Source of the DNA: Capillidium heterosporum
Lineage: Eukaryota > Entomophthoromycota > Entomophthoromycetes > Entomophthorales > Capillidiaceae
DNA: 64,000 nucleotides
Assembly (NCBI GenBank): GCA_016630905.1
Contig: WBMQ01000005.1
Span: forward strand, 868,001 to 932,000
Direction of reading: 5' to 3'
The position numbers and the translations under genes are program-made. Below the pieces are notes generated by a model that saw only the letters and a program-made list of their open reading frames with translations, did no database searches and was not told the DNA's origin. Below are positions 1-13,100 of the stretch, piece after piece (the first letter of the stretch is position 1; every line of letters begins with the position of its first letter).

Positions 1-11
1 ATGAATTTTAC

Positions 12-1156
12 CGTAACCTTGCAATACGTTGCAGTTCAGCTTCTTTACCAAGCTTTTAGCTAGGTCCAAAGCTAACGGTGCAGCACCACTTACTACCGTT
101 TCGACGCATTTCAGGTTGTAGTTGTCAACTATCGGGCTCTACATCAGATATAAAATTAATAAATATGAAATACAATTTTTGGGACCGCTTACCTTTACTA
201 AAGCCAGTACGACGGGTGGTGCTACTGGTAAGCATTTAATTTGGAACTTAACAACGGTCTTCAAAAACTGGATTGGTAGATAGTTAGTATCAAAACAAGT
301 AAAAGTAGTACCTTCTCCACTTCAAATCCCTTGAAGATAACGGTGGTTAAACAGTTATGAATGGTTTGCAATATCAATATCATCATGCCGTAGCAGTGGA
401 AAAAAGGTAGTAGGCCCAACCTTGTGTCACCAGTTTGCTGCAACCCTTTGAAACTCAAGTTTGACTGTACCAAGTTGGAAATTAGGTTGTAGTGGCTCGT
501 TATTACACCTTTAGGCTTGCCGGTCGTACCTGAAGAGTAAGATATCAATGCCCAATCCTCTTTGGAGTTGGATGGTTTGTAAGGCTGTACTTGGTTCGAG
601 CCAAAAAACGACGTCAAAGTGCGATAGGAAGTAGTGGTAGTAGGGTCGATGAGGCCAATCGGCAATTTGCTTCTTCAAGTTGTTCATGGTAGCGGTCACA
701 GTTGGCAGGAGAGCTTCACTAGTAAATAAGAATTTGGAGCTACTGTCCTCCAGCTGGTGCTGCAGTTCTAAGGCAGTGTAGGCTGGATTTGGAGTAGTGA
801 CTACGATGCCTGAATCAATTAAAAAGTAGGTTAGTATGAGGAAGGCTTTAAGGATGCTTACCGACGTATAAGGCAGCCAACACTACAACCGTAAAGTTGA
901 CATGGTTGGTCGAGAATAGTGCAATTACGTCTCCCCGCTTCAACTTTAAATTGTTGACTAGACCAGAAGCCAATTTCTTTACGTTCTCCTGCAACTCTTT
1001 GTGAGTTATCGATAAATTCAACTCGTCGTCGATAAAGGCATTGAGGGATAGATTTTTGGGAATGGGGTTGATGGGGTTCGGTGAGTTGAAGACGAATTCG
1101 GTCAAACTGATTTGAGTTGGGATCTCTACCAAATGCTTGGATTGAACTACTGCCAT
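12..1156 (-). CDS. 4-coumarate--CoA ligase-like acyl-CoA synthetase, 5' part
   Basis: Adenylate-forming enzyme that would activate an aromatic or fatty acid with ATP and CoA. Exons read on the minus strand are about 1156-862, 811-312, 267-193 and 138-12, joined by GT..AG introns; the next intron starts at position 11, so the gene runs off the left edge. The ATG at 1156 begins a typical N-terminus. The P-loop SYSSGTTGKPKG lies in exon 2, then LPFFHCYG, then APPVVLALVK, SGAAPL and QGYG in exons 3-4. These blocks and their spacing are diagnostic of the 4CL/luciferase clan. Between the blocks FTSEALLPTV and IGLIDP the frame moves by one base near 664-670 (an AAA run), although the protein similarity continues. 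So the gene is either recently broken or carries a sequence error. Substrate and any C-terminal peroxisome signal cannot be seen here. Confidence 0.88.
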
Positions 1157-1213
1157 TGTTGCTTTCTGTTGAGGTTGCTTTGTTTAAAAGAGATACATTT
1201 CTCAACTTACTTC

Positions 1214-1221
1214 TATTTATA
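1214..1221 (-). promoter_or_regulatory. TATA-like box of the CoA ligase gene
   Basis: TATAAATA on the minus strand about 58 nt upstream of the start codon at 1156. Position and sequence fit a fungal TATA element; inferred only. Confidence 0.4.
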
Positions 1222-2013
1222 TGGCCTGGGTCCTAGTTGAAGTCTATTTAAGTGTTCAAGTAGCTGCCAATCTTCTTTTGGCTGAATGATACCAGTTTAT
1301 CCTATCATCGGGCGGTGGTTGAAATTTAGGTTTCAGAGGGTAATATAAACCCCACCACTTGTACGTAATCATATATTTTTTGGGTTAGCGATTATAGCAA
1401 AATCTATTGTTTCCACCTCAAAGGAGTTTGAATCCACATTTCAATATACTGTTTTGGCTTGACTATTTTTACAGGATCACATGCTTAGCACTTGTTGGGA
1501 TCATGTCCACCAATTTTTATTGCAGAAACGTGACTAGTGCATTTTGTCGATTCTATTTAGTATCAGTTGATAGGATCATTTGTGCGACCTTTCAAACCCC
1601 TGTATTTGGTAGACCTAAATAAGCTTAGCGAGTTGAAGTTGCCTTCGTTGGTGAACTCTAGCAGTCTAAATGTAGCGCAGAGTATAATGTACTTCTTGAG
1701 ATAGCTGATACCAGATTAAAGAATTAATGTAAGGTAGGGTTGCTTTCCACAAGGCTTTAAAAAGCCAAAAATATAGATATCTAAAACTTTACAGTTTATT
1801 ACCCACATAAATAGAAATACACCTATGTATACAACCTCAAAACTCGATATAAACTTATAATTTATAATGTAGGGATGTGGGAGAAGGATGGATTAAGTAG
1901 GGAACAACATATTGAACAAGGACCTACATACATTCTAAACAGTACTTGCAACAAAGTGAGGAAAGGTTCTCGAAGCTAACTTAGCTTCGAAGGTGCTAGG
2001 AATACAGAAAGAT
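1222..2013. other. intergenic, nothing recognised
   Basis: Region between the start of the CoA ligase gene and the 3' end of CHD1, both on the minus strand. A 71-codon plus-strand frame at 1407-1622 has no recognisable similarity, introns or context, so I do not call it. Confidence 0.5.
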
Positions 2014-5000
2014 CTAAGGCTTCATTTTCTCGTAAAGGGCGAGCAGTTGGTCGTACTTGACGGTTTTGGGCCAGAACCTAGTAACGGCCGACCACAACGC
2101 CTTGGTCCACATGCGCTTCTCGCTGGATCGCTTCTTTTCGACAACGATAGCATCGATATGGTGGCCGATCTTAACTAAGCACTCTTTGATCAAAGCTACC
2201 TTGGCGTCGGGTGCCATCTGCCCCGATTCGTCACGTAACTGGCGCAGTTCATTCTTGACTTGGCGCAATTGCTTAACGCAGGTCCGCTCATCGGGTTGTA
2301 ATTTACCAGAATCGGCGTCTTTGTCAGGATCAGATCGGAAGCTGGGCGGGCTAGTGCCGTTGGCATGATGCTTCTTATGTCGATCTGACTTGGACTTGGG
2401 TTTCGACTTGGAACGTACCTCAACTTCGGCGACGTCTTTGCTGAAGTTTTTGGATTTCTTTTGGGAAGTGAACTCGGAGAAGGTCTTGAGTAGATAATCG
2501 CCGCGGCGCTGCAGGTGGGTGGATCGCGGTGAAACGGTGGTGTCCAGATCCGATAAGAACATCTTCTTGGACAACTTGAGTATGGGATCATCTCGTATTT
2601 TAGCCCAGTTACCGAACCCATGTTTGTAGATACCGAGTAAGAGCATGGCGTCATCATCGTTGCTCCACTCTACGGTCCAGTTGGTTACTGGTCGCAGCGG
2701 CATGGGGAGGTGGAACGAGGAAGCATCAGCTTTGCGGAGGTACTTGTGCAGTACTGGGAGTTCACGGCTGCGCTGCAGAACGAGCTGGACGTTGATGCAA
2801 TCGACACCATGGAGTTCTATCAGGATAGCTCGCTTAGTGGGTAGTGGTCCATCCTTCTTCTCAACTTCCATACAGGCATCGACGATTTCGTTGATGACAC
2901 GATCCATCGATTTCTTCTCCAAACTCAACCCGCCGTCGGACATTATCTTGTCGTAGCGCTCGGGGAGACTACCGAATTTTAAAATACCCTTGTAGATGGT
3001 TCGAACGTCCTTGGATCTTACGTCAACCTTGGTACGTGCAGGGGCTGACGCTCGCGAAGAAACTTTGACGTCGCTAATACGTTCCTCTTGGTAGTTGACT
3101 GATTTACGCTTGCGGGAAGCGAGCATACTTTCAGCTTGGGCACTCTCTTCTTCCATTTGGAGTCGGAGGCGCTCCTCCTCGGGGATAATTTGGTCCCAAG
3201 CCATATCGTTGCCAGCGTCGTAGTCGGTCACTTCAAACTGCTTCAAAAACTCCTCACCTCCGTTGATACTGGTCTGTGCCTCGGTAGTTTCTGCCTGTTC
3301 AGCCTGGGCAAGAATTTCATCAAGTGACATATCCAGACCCTTCTTTTGACTTTCAGCATTATCGGTAAACATACGAGCAGCACCGAATTTCAAAATAGCT
3401 TGAAGTTCTTCCTTACTAAATGGGTTGGTAGTACTTTTGGAGGTAGTGCCTTTCTGAAGGATGCTTTGACCGGAGGTATCCATTTGACTAATGACACAGT
3501 ATTCAAGGACCATCTTTCGCTTAGCACGCTCGATAATATCCTCCTCCATCGTAGATTTGGATACGAATCGGTATACGTTGACATGCTTCTTCTGTCCGAT
3601 ACGGTGGGCACGAGCCATGGCCTGAAGATCGTTCTGAGGATTCCAATCAGAGTCAAAAATGATAACCGTATCCGCCGTTTCCAAGTTGATTCCTAAACCT
3701 CCAGCACGGGTAGATAATAAGAACACGAAATCCGGCGAGCCTGGTGCGTTGAAGTGCTCGATAGACTTTTTCCTAGCTTCGGAACCAACACTACCGTCTA
3801 GCCGTTGATAAGGGTATCCTTTGAGCGCCATATAGTCCGATAAAATATCAAGCAGTCTGACCATTTGTGAAAATATAAGGACACGACTACCGTTCTCTCG
3901 CATACGAGTGAGCAGTTTATCTAGCAGCACCATCTTGCCACTGTTGGATATAATTCCCTTTAACTGGTCCTCTCGGTCATGTACAACTTCTTCAACGTTA
4001 GGGAAGAGGTAGGGATGGTTGGACGCCTTTTTAAGTTCGGCACAGATATTCAAAAGACTCATCTGTCCACCGCCGGAGCTACCTTTATTCAGGACCGCGA
4101 AATTCTTCGTCAGGATGTTCTTATAATAGTGGACTTGGAGGGGAGAAAGTTCGACACGGACAATTAGTTCGGTTTTTTTAGGCAGTGACTTTTCTACATC
4201 CTTCTTCAGGCGACGAAGCATATAGGGCCTGAGGTTAGAATGAAGCTCTTTGATCTTTGCTTCTTGTCCTTCAGTATCATCAGTCAATATGGTGTCGTAA
4301 ACATCGCTGATATCGAATTTATCCGGCATTAAAAAGTGAACGAGAGCACTGAGCTCCTTGATGGAATTTTGTAGCGGGGTACCAGTGATAAGTAGTCGAT
4401 TGGCTGTCTTAAATCCCTTCAAAGCTTCGTGCAGCTGGGATTCACTGTTCTTAAGACGGTGGGCCTCGTCAACAGCTAAGAAACTCCATTTGATAGACCC
4501 TAGTTCTACACGATCCTTCAAAACCAACTCGAACGTGGTCAAAACAATGTTGACTTTCATTTTCTTAGTCTTGGCGATATAGAACTCATGCTCACGGATG
4601 GCTGTTCTGCTTGGCGAGTCGCCGATATAGCAGACCGAATTAATATCGGGTGCCCAACGCTTAAATTCACGCTGCCAGGCACCTATGGTGGATAGAGGGA
4701 CAACGACAAGGAAGGGGCCGTAGAGTTTGTGAGTGTGGAATAGGTATGAGAGGAAAGATATTGTCTGGATTGTTTTACCGAGACCCATCTCATCAGCAAG
4801 GATACCATTTTCGTTACGAGACCAGAGGTAGGCCATCCAGTTTATACCAGTAAGCTGGTAGTCACGAAGTTCTCCGCCAACTAGATAGTCAGGCTGTTCA
4901 GCCAATTTCTTAAAGGCGGGTCGGCTCTTCGAATAAGTTTCACCCTTGGAAGGAATTAAGAGTCCCTGGTTACGCGTGTTAAAATCTTCGATCTCATCAG

Positions 5001-6311
5001 CAAACTTGGGCGCTATCAGCTCAGAAGGTTCCCATGTACACGCAGAGTAGGGTAGGCGTTGCCACTTACAAAGATACTCAAAACCAGACTCACAGTCTTC
5101 GTATGGATCGACGGCACGGGAGGATATTATCCTTTCAACTTTAGTGTAGTCCTCAAGAACGTTGCGTTCCATCTCTACATTGATATTCCTCTGTTCAACT
5201 TCCTCCCTAGATATCTTAGGATTGTTCAAGAAGGCTTGGTCAGGGGCCACAATGTTTTTCATGAAGTTATCAACCTTCTTGATACCTTTGAAGTCCTTCA
5301 AGAAAGAGCGCTTTTCCCAGGTTCTATGCAGGTGGGACCATCCTTGCCATTTGATAAGGAACTCGACGTTACCAGGATAAGATGGGTCACTTTCGCCAGA
5401 TTCGATAAGGCGGTAGTCGTGGACACTTTCGATAACATCACCTTCCTCGACAGGAGCGACATAGTAGTCGTCGGCTTGGTCTTCAAACTCGGACCCGGCA
5501 AATTCTTCGAATTCATCTTCGTTGTAATTAGTACTTTTACGAGCACGTGTCGACGACCGGAATGGTTCGGAGGCAGCTTTTTCTAGAACGACAATTAGCA
5601 AAGGGAGAAGGGACAGATGTACTTTTGTTAGCTTTACGGGCGCGAGATTTGGGAGCCCAGTCATCGCTGTCCGAAAAGCTTTCACTTCTTATCGAATGCT
5701 CTTCGCTTTCGCTGTCTATTATTTTAGCTAGCAATTCGATTAGCTTTAAATTTTATAAAACCAACCTTTCTTAGCTCTAGTGCTTCTTCGCTTTTTAGCG
5801 CTTTCTTCAACATATTCACTGTCACTATCATGATCCTCAGAGCCAACCGAGGAAGAGTAGTCCGAGTCGTAGTAGCTGGCTTTGTTTCTAACGACCGGTT
5901 GAAATTCATCATCGGGTTCGGCATCAGAGTAGCTCTGTTCCTGTTCCACATCACTGGAGTAGTATTTCATATCAGCGTTTTTAAGCTCCTCAAAGGTATC
6001 TTTAGCGAACTGCTGCGCCTCGGTTTCGCTGTGGTAGAGTGAGCTTTGCTCCGAGTTGAACCCGTTGCCGTTGCCGTTCTCGTAAGTGGCTTCGACATTG
6101 CTATCATCAAGAGGTGATTGCCCTTAAAAAAGGTCAGTAACGTGTTGTAAGAATAAAGGCGGCAAAAGATGATGTAGTATCTACGTGATGCATCTCTTTA
6201 GAAGGGTAAGCAGGCTTAAGGCCAAAACAGCGTAAATTTTCAAAGTACTATTGGACCTCCAAGAAAGAAAAAGTGTCTAAAAAGTTTCAAACCTTAGGAC
6301 TTACCAGACAT
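2014..6311 (-). CDS. CHD1: Chromodomain-helicase-DNA-binding protein 1 (CHD1)
   Basis: ATP-dependent nucleosome spacing remodeller acting on transcribed chromatin in the nucleus. Four exons join cleanly: 6311-6305 (only ATGTCTG), 6122-5766, 5727-5623 and 5582-2014, giving 1345 codons plus stop. The third intron is 40 nt. An acidic, Ser-rich N-terminus is followed by two chromodomains (about residues 205-277 and 305-362; the second holds EYLCKWQRLPYSACTWEP). Then comes an SNF2 ATPase from about 395 to 860, with ADEMGLGKTIQT (Walker A), VDEAHRLKN (DEAH), GTPLQN and ARAHRIGQKKHVNVYR. A SANT/SLIDE-type DNA-binding region follows, with WSNDDDAMLLLGIYKHGFGNW. The C-terminal CHCT (DUF4208) helical domain ends with LLALYEKMKP. 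Length matches fungal Chd1 (yeast about 1470). The frame is intact throughout. The start rests on the 7-nt first exon and a GTAAGT donor. Confidence 0.96.
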
Positions 6312-7803
6312 AGTGCGAAGCTTTATTATAAAATCGTCAAAAATTTGAAGTGAAGCTAATGAACTGAAAATTTTTTCCTAAATGTAAATTGAGTGGTTAG
6401 TTTCAAGCTTTGGTTATTGAGTTGCAAAAGTTACCCCTTAATGTAATTTCCTTTAGAATGGCAGCTGCCTATTGGCTACAAGTGGTCATTTTTCCATAAA
6501 ATTAACTCATTTTTATTGATTCCGCAAATTTTATCGATCCAATTTGCCGCAAAAATATCCATTTCAGCTAATCTGCAAAAACGTTTGTAGTCGTGGGAAT
6601 GAAAATCTTCAATAGTTAGTGATGCATAACTCGAAATGGATAGCAGCTCAATAGGATTCTAGTGGTATTGATACCAGCATCTTTGCTACAGCTTATTTCA
6701 CAATTGAAGAAGGGCAATAGCTTGGGCTATATCTTTATATAAAAGAGAAGTAAACCAAGTCTACTAATAATAACATAGTGTTTGATTATACATATTCTCA
6801 AATAATAGAGAATCGAACTATTAATATTTCCAAGTTTACAGGAGATATTACAAACAATAAGTTGGCGTTTAGTTTTCTAATTGACTGTTTGTAGTAACCC
6901 CAACTTTTTGATTTTCAATGTACCCTCAACTGATGTCAGATTCAGGCTTGGTTCAAATATATCTATAGCAGATAACATCGACAAGTAGAAGAAATATATT
7001 TCTATGAACTTTACTGTCAAATGCAGTTAAGCCTTCTATTTGAACGGGATATAAATCCCTATTGTATTGATTTATCTTCTCATCATTAAATACCAACCTT
7101 CTAATTTCATTCGAAAGCAAAGTGGGTCATTCTTTTGAGTAAGCTATTGACTGATCTTTTCTAAACAGTTTGTAAAGAACCATGCTGCTGTAGATCGCTT
7201 CAATAGGTAAGCCCCTGATTAAGGTAGGTTGTACGTGACTCTTCACTTTTGCAGAGGTGCACTGGTGCTGGATTTGCACTAAAACTAGTCCAATCGGATG
7301 CCCTTGAAAGTTTATCGAGGTAGGAGCTTTAGGCTCAGAGATTATTGAAGGGTAGTTATTCAAATGTTAGTTATGAGTCATTATAAGGCATATATATTTA
7401 CATTAGTGTTTAATCAACTTCAAAAACTAGGCATATACTTTATGATACATATAAGCCTTTGAAATTATTGAATAGCTTAACTAATAAATCAATAAATTGG
7501 TTAATAAGTGAAATATAAGCATTATTAACAAATGGAAACTCATAAATCTATCGTAATATAATTTTCAGCAATACTTGAATTAAAATAGTAATAGATATAT
7601 ATGTATTCTTTCGGCTAAAAATCCTTAACTTCTATCCGACACTATTTTATACCGCATCAGCATACCCAAATTTTAATTTACCGAACTTTGTCCAAAATAG
7701 AACAAGTCATCACGAGTTCTTACGTTACAAAAAGCTGAAATTTCCAAATCGTCAACATCAGCTTTCACTTCATACACATACTCCTCACTAAATCAATTTC
7801 AAC
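6312..7803. other. divergent intergenic region between CHD1 and the gamma-glutamyl hydrolase
   Basis: About 1.5 kb of AT-rich DNA holding the promoters of two divergently transcribed genes. A 78-codon minus-strand frame at 7127-7363 has no recognisable content. No RNA gene or repeat seen. Confidence 0.5.
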
Positions 7804-9764
7804 ATGACCGACTTCGACTTCGAACCCTTCCAATTTAACTCGAGGAGATCTAACGTCTACGGTACCAAGCATATGGTTGCTACTAGGTAACCTGCTAACT
7901 ACATATCCACTTTATAACCTTAGTTTGTAGCCAACCTTTAGCAACTCAAGCTGGACTCGAGATCTTGAAGAAAGGTGGGAATGCAGCTGTAATACTTTTT
8001 ACAAATTGAAAATACTAATAGTTTGTTTTGTAGGATGCAGCGATAGCAGCTGGTAAGCATTTTTAGAGTCTATGGAGATGTATTAAGTTTTATCTATGGT
8101 CTAGCTGCCTGCCTTAACGTAACAGGTAAACCTACATAAGAAATTTACAAATTCAAATTATTTTACTAGAACCTTGTTCAACTGGTATTGGTGGTGACGC
8201 CTTCTGTCTCTTCTACAATGCTGCTGAAGATAAAATATACGGGTTAAACGGATCAGGACGGTACTTTTAAAACTTTACTTACTGGAAACTAATTCTATAC
8301 CTTAGCTCTCCTTCCCAACTGACTTTGGATATCGTAGAAGCTAGTTTAGGGGTAAAAGGGGAAACTTTACCGGCAACTTCACCCCATGCCATTACAGTAC
8401 CAGGGGCCTGTGCTGCCATGGTAGATACCGTCAACCAATTCGGATCCAAGAAATTAGATCTGGCTACCATCTTTCAACCCGCTATAGAATTGGCCGAGGA
8501 AGGATACCCAGTTAGTGAAATTACGGCCGATGGCTGGAAGAAAGGAGAAGCTCTGCTGAAGAAGGCTTCTCCCAATGGTCACGAGATGTTAGTTGACGGT
8601 AAGGCACCTAGACCAGGCCAGATAATCAAACTACCTAACTTGGCCAAAACCTATCGTAAGGTTGCAACTGAAGGCAAAGCTGGTTTCTATATGGGACCTA
8701 TCGCAGAAGCCATAGTCGAAGTTGTACAGCAGGACGGCGGTCTCTTGAGTTTGGACGATTTGAAGGCCCACGAAACCGACTTTGTTGAACCTATCAGCTA
8801 CAAGTACCAGGATCGATATGAACTTTTCGAATGTCCACCCAATGGCCAAGGTATTACGGCACTTATCGCTTTGGGAATCTTGGACGTATTACAGAAGGAT
8901 CAAGTTATTCCCGACGTCAAGACTTTGCAGTATGGGTCTGCACAGTACTTACACATCTTGATCGAAGCTTTACGCATTGCCTTTGCCGACACTAGACATT
9001 ATGTCACTGATCCCAACTTCATCGGCTTGGACTTTACCAAGTTGCTGGATGAGGTACCTTTTGAATACCATCTAAATTTTAAATTAATCCTATCATTGTT
9101 TATGTAGGGCTACTTGAGAACCCGTAGCAAGGAATTCAATTTACACAAGGCCAACGTAGATGTCCACTTTGGATCTCCAGTCACCAGCAGCAACACTGTG
9201 TATCTGAGCACCTTTGATGAACAGGGGAACGCCTGCTCCTTTATCATGTCCAACTATGCTGGTTTCGGTTCGGCCCGCATTCCCAAAGGTTGGGGATTCA
9301 CCTTGCAGAATCGAGGTTCCAACTTCAGTTTAAAACGTGGCACTCCTAACCAATTGGAAGGCGGCAAACGCCCCTATCACACCATCATCCCAGCTATGGT
9401 CAAACGCGATGATCAGTTCTGGATCAGCTACGGCGTTATGGGTGCCTTTATGCAACCGCAAGGCCACCTGCAAGTCCTCTTGGCTCTCATAAAAGGAAAC
9501 TCGCCCCAGTTTGCTTTGGATCTGCCCAGGTTCTGCATCGATGCTGATGATACTGGTGCTGTGTTTGTAGAGCCTGAGATTGAAAAGGACGTCATCGATA
9601 AATTGAAAGAGATGGGTCATGATATTAGAGTTTTGGAAGGTTTTAAGAGAGGGTTCTTTGGTAGAGGCCAGGTTATCAAGTCGGAAGTGGATCTTCTAGA
9701 AGGGAAGCGTGTTCTAACTGCCGGATCGGATGCTAGAGCTGATGGTCAAGCTGCTGGTAGGTAA
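7804..9764 (+). CDS. Gamma-glutamyltransferase / glutathione hydrolase, YwrD type
   Basis: N-terminal-nucleophile hydrolase that cleaves gamma-glutamyl bonds, for example in glutathione. Seven exons (7804-7886, 7931-7988, 8034-8052, 8105-8125, 8170-8260, 8306-9053, 9108-9764) add up to 558 codons without a frame break. Family blocks are in order: [43 protein letters not shown], then the autoprocessing site region [11 protein letters not shown], where the T of TVYLS is the expected new N-terminal nucleophile. After it come [18 protein letters not shown] and [13 protein letters not shown]. The last blocks match the bacterial YwrD-like branch rather than the secreted GGT1/Ecm38 branch. There is no signal peptide or membrane anchor, so I infer a cytosolic enzyme. 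It is convergent with the Rab14 gene downstream. Two exons are only 19 and 21 nt. Confidence 0.93.
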
Positions 9765-10477
9765 ATTGAGAACTTTCAGACAGGATGTTATAACATAGTT
9801 AATAAATTGACGAGTTCTTTTACTGTTTTGTTTTATTTATGGTTTGTTGACAAAGTAGAAATAAAATCAACACTACAAATCTTTCATCTCCTACCTTGAA
9901 ACTTTGAATTTTCTTATATGTTGATACTTTGCATTATCACCCAGACCTTCAAAGTTATTTTTATGTTAATAGCCTCGTTTGATCTTTCATTAGATGGCCA
10001 TTTATTAGTCTGGGTCTTCAACAATCTATTTAGATTGTAATGCTTCAAGTATCTAGAAAAATTAGCAATACTACAGATCTTTAAAGCGTTGAACTGCATA
10101 TATACGTGTCTTTTGTAGTACTGCATTATATTATAGCATCAATCTTCAAATCTATTTCATTTGACGCAGAGTAACTGTTGACGACTCCTTACCAACTGTA
10201 TATCATTTATTATATCTTTATCATAGCAGAATAGATTTTCTTGGTATACTGAATGACAAAATTGAAAACTAGCTCTATCTAACATACCATTTAAATTCGA
10301 TATTTAAATGTAAAAAACCCTATTATAAAATAAACATTGAAATTATTTTTAGGAAACTTCAAATCTACTCATAGTAAATAATATATATTACAATGATAAT
10401 GGATATATGGGAACAACAAAAAAATTAAAGTACAATTCTTTAAAATACATTATTTACATCTTCCCAAACAAAAGTAG
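9765..10477. other. convergent intergenic region, nothing recognised
   Basis: 3' regions of the gamma-glutamyl hydrolase (+) and Rab14 (-) genes. A 70-codon minus frame at 9914-10126 is AT-rich and unsupported. Confidence 0.5.
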
Positions 10478-11675
10478 CTAGCAGCAAGGGCGGTTAGATG
10501 CCAAAGTACTTTTAGGCTGCATGGTAATACGCTTCTGAACCCCTGAATCGGGTCCCAACAGATCCAAGCTATTACATAAACATACAAATCTTAACAAAGA
10601 AAATATAAATATAGATAGTACCTATCGTCGAGAACCAGTTCATAAATCTTGCTGGAGATCTCCAAAAAGCAGGTGTTTACGTTCTCCCCACTTTAAAAGT
10701 ATTGAAAAAGGCAACCGATTAGTATTTACAGTAAATAGAGCACTAAGTTTACGTCTTAGCACTGGCTTCGAAGAACAGTAGGTCTAAAAGGATGCATTAT
10801 AATCAAAGTAATTAATTTTAGAAATTGAACCTAAATTTACCGTTACTCTTGGCAAATTTCTCTGCTTCGTCGTAACTAACTTCCCTACTATTTAACAGAT
10901 CCAACTAAAAATATATTTATAAATACAAACTACAAAATCAAAGGAAAGGTTTACCTTGGAGCCCACTAAGATCATAACTGATTGGGGGTTGGTACTCTGC
11001 TTGGCATCTTTTAACCAATTTTGGATGTTCTTGAATGAAGCCCTCCTATAAAATCGAAAATAAGTCTTGTATAACTTTATAAAGCATATAGGTACTTGGA
11101 TATATCGTAAACTAACAAGGTACCGGCCGCCTAAACATACAGCAAAGGTAAGTACATATCAAAATCATTTTAAATAAAATCTACTTACACCTCGGTAGTA
11201 GGACCTAGTAACCGATCTTTTCATAAAATTAAATAAAGAAAATTTACAATTAAAAGCTCTACCTAAACCTTTCTAAAAAATAAAAATTAGTCGGAAGTTG
11301 AAATAGAAACCAAAACTTACCTTGACCTGCCGTATCCCAAATCTGCAGCCTAGTTTAAAAATATCGTTAAAGCTACATTCCCAAATAAAAATAACCCACT
11401 TTATGCGTTTATCTTGAACTTGAATATTCTTGGTACCGAATTCTACTCCAATGGTATGACTCAAATTTTCAATCTAAAATTCATCAAGCATAAATATAAA
11501 ATTATTAACACCAACAAATACAAACTGATTGTCGATAAACTGTCGCAACAGACAGGATTTTCCGGTTCCTTTACATAAAGTTAGCCTCCCATAAAAATAA
11601 AAGTAAATTACCCATGTCTCCAATGATAATCAACTTGAATATGTAGTCGTAGTTGTATCCAAGTTCTCTACTCAT
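10478..11675 (-). CDS. Rab14-like small GTPase
   Basis: Membrane-trafficking GTPase of the endosome/trans-Golgi. The gene is split into about ten small exons by 40-70 nt introns; splicing at GT..AG sites gives an uninterrupted 210-residue protein. It starts MSRELGYNYDYIFKLIIIGD, runs through the P-loop GDMGTGKS, switch I HTIGVEFGT and switch II [22 protein letters not shown], and has the G5 motif EASAKTGENV. It ends SNRPCC, a double-cysteine geranylgeranylation signal. The tail block SLDLLGPDSGVQ and the IIIGDMG start match animal Rab14 better than Rab4 or Rab2. The G4 motif reads GSKLDL instead of the usual GNKxDL, so the base-specifying Asn is Ser. Rab14 is lost from many Dikarya, so its presence suggests an early-diverging fungus (inference). 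Confidence 0.92.
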
Positions 11676-13100
11676 CTTTCAAATGTTACCTTCTATGTTT
11701 AAATAGTGATGCTATAAATTCAACCTTGAAATTAACAAAACTTCTAAACTTTAAATACGGAGAGACGTTCTTATAGTTTTTTGGTGGTAGAGGTGGGGTT
11801 CAAGTTGAAAGGGTAGTGATTCTTTCCTAAATTTGGTCTAGTTGGTTAAATTCCTAAATTACATCATATTTGGAATTGAAGTGTAATCAGATTGAAAAAT
11901 GTCCGTCTAGAGCTTTTGGATTCAAGACAAAATGGCGATCAATGATCTTCAAGGTAGTAGGTATGGCACAAAATTTTCAACAGGACTGATTAGTATATAT
12001 CAGTATTTAATATTTATTATACATATATGAACCTAAGTACAAAAGGCTGGATATCATAAATCTATTAGACCGGATTGTAGTCTCAATCACTTATTCCGAA
12101 TCTCTGAGCAACTTTGTTGGATACCTACATCCCTATCTTCATTTGGATAGCAATATTATCTGTCCTATTTCTCATTTAGCTCAAAGTCAAAAGAATATAG
12201 CTAAAACTAAATAATATAAGATTACTTATAAATAGATTAGAGTCTGGTAAACTGTGATGGGATCAGTACTAACTTTCAACTATTGAAAATTTTGGTTTAG
12301 GCAAATACTAAGAAACGGAGTACCTTGATACTAAGAGCATTATATTTGAGATTTTCAATCCCAAATACTATCCCTCTCACTAAGCTACTCTCAACTTAAG
12401 GTAGGATATCGATTATCAAATACATAAATATATATATTTGATTTTTAGGTGAAAACTGTATAGATCAGGTCGAGATATAGAATGAAACTTTGATACGTTT
12501 AGCTCAAGATACTTATTTATAATGTAGCGATGTTTTTGCTATTATAGCAAATCAGAGTTTAAACACATCTATAAATATTACTTATTTGGAAGTCTACATT
12601 TATCAGTATCGTTGTTTCTTTGATAATCTTTCCACCTTATATTGAAAAGATTTACTAATACCAAAATGCAAAGGTAGGTTAGTCATTAGCCCTCTAAAGA
12701 TTATACGTTTATTCAATTTGACTGGTTATATATTTCTATATTATATAGTATTTTCATATGATCTATTAAATTTAGAAGCCAAGCCTTTGTTTTATTCCCA
12801 GCTTCGACTTGCCTCCGTTTCTCTTTAACTAACTTTAAGCTTCATAGCAAACTTAGACTAGAGAAAAAGCTATTGAGCTTGTAAAAGTATATGTCACAAT
12901 TTCAGGGAAAGGTGTCATAAATATAAATTTTATATAATTAAAAGTAAAGTAACTTCCGACCTATAATAAAGTGCCTATAATTATTTTGACATCTGACTTG
13001 CAACAGAATCCCATTAGTTTTTATAATACGGCTTCTTGCCCATTCTGAAATTGTAAAATAGTATAAAAGTAGGGTATCCAGTACTTTAAACTAAAGTAAA
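11676..13100. other. intergenic, nothing recognised
   Basis: AT-rich DNA upstream of Rab14 and of the decayed gene at 13.1 kb. No coding exon, tRNA or repeat that I can support. Confidence 0.5.

Noticed and set aside
1407-1622. 71-codon plus-strand frame
   Set aside because: No recognisable protein content or gene context; lies in an upstream spacer.
2057-5774. Many open frames on the plus strand and in other minus frames inside CHD1 (for example 2645-2956 and 5059-5586)
   Set aside because: They are shadows of the intact CHD1 frame, which carries all recognisable domains.
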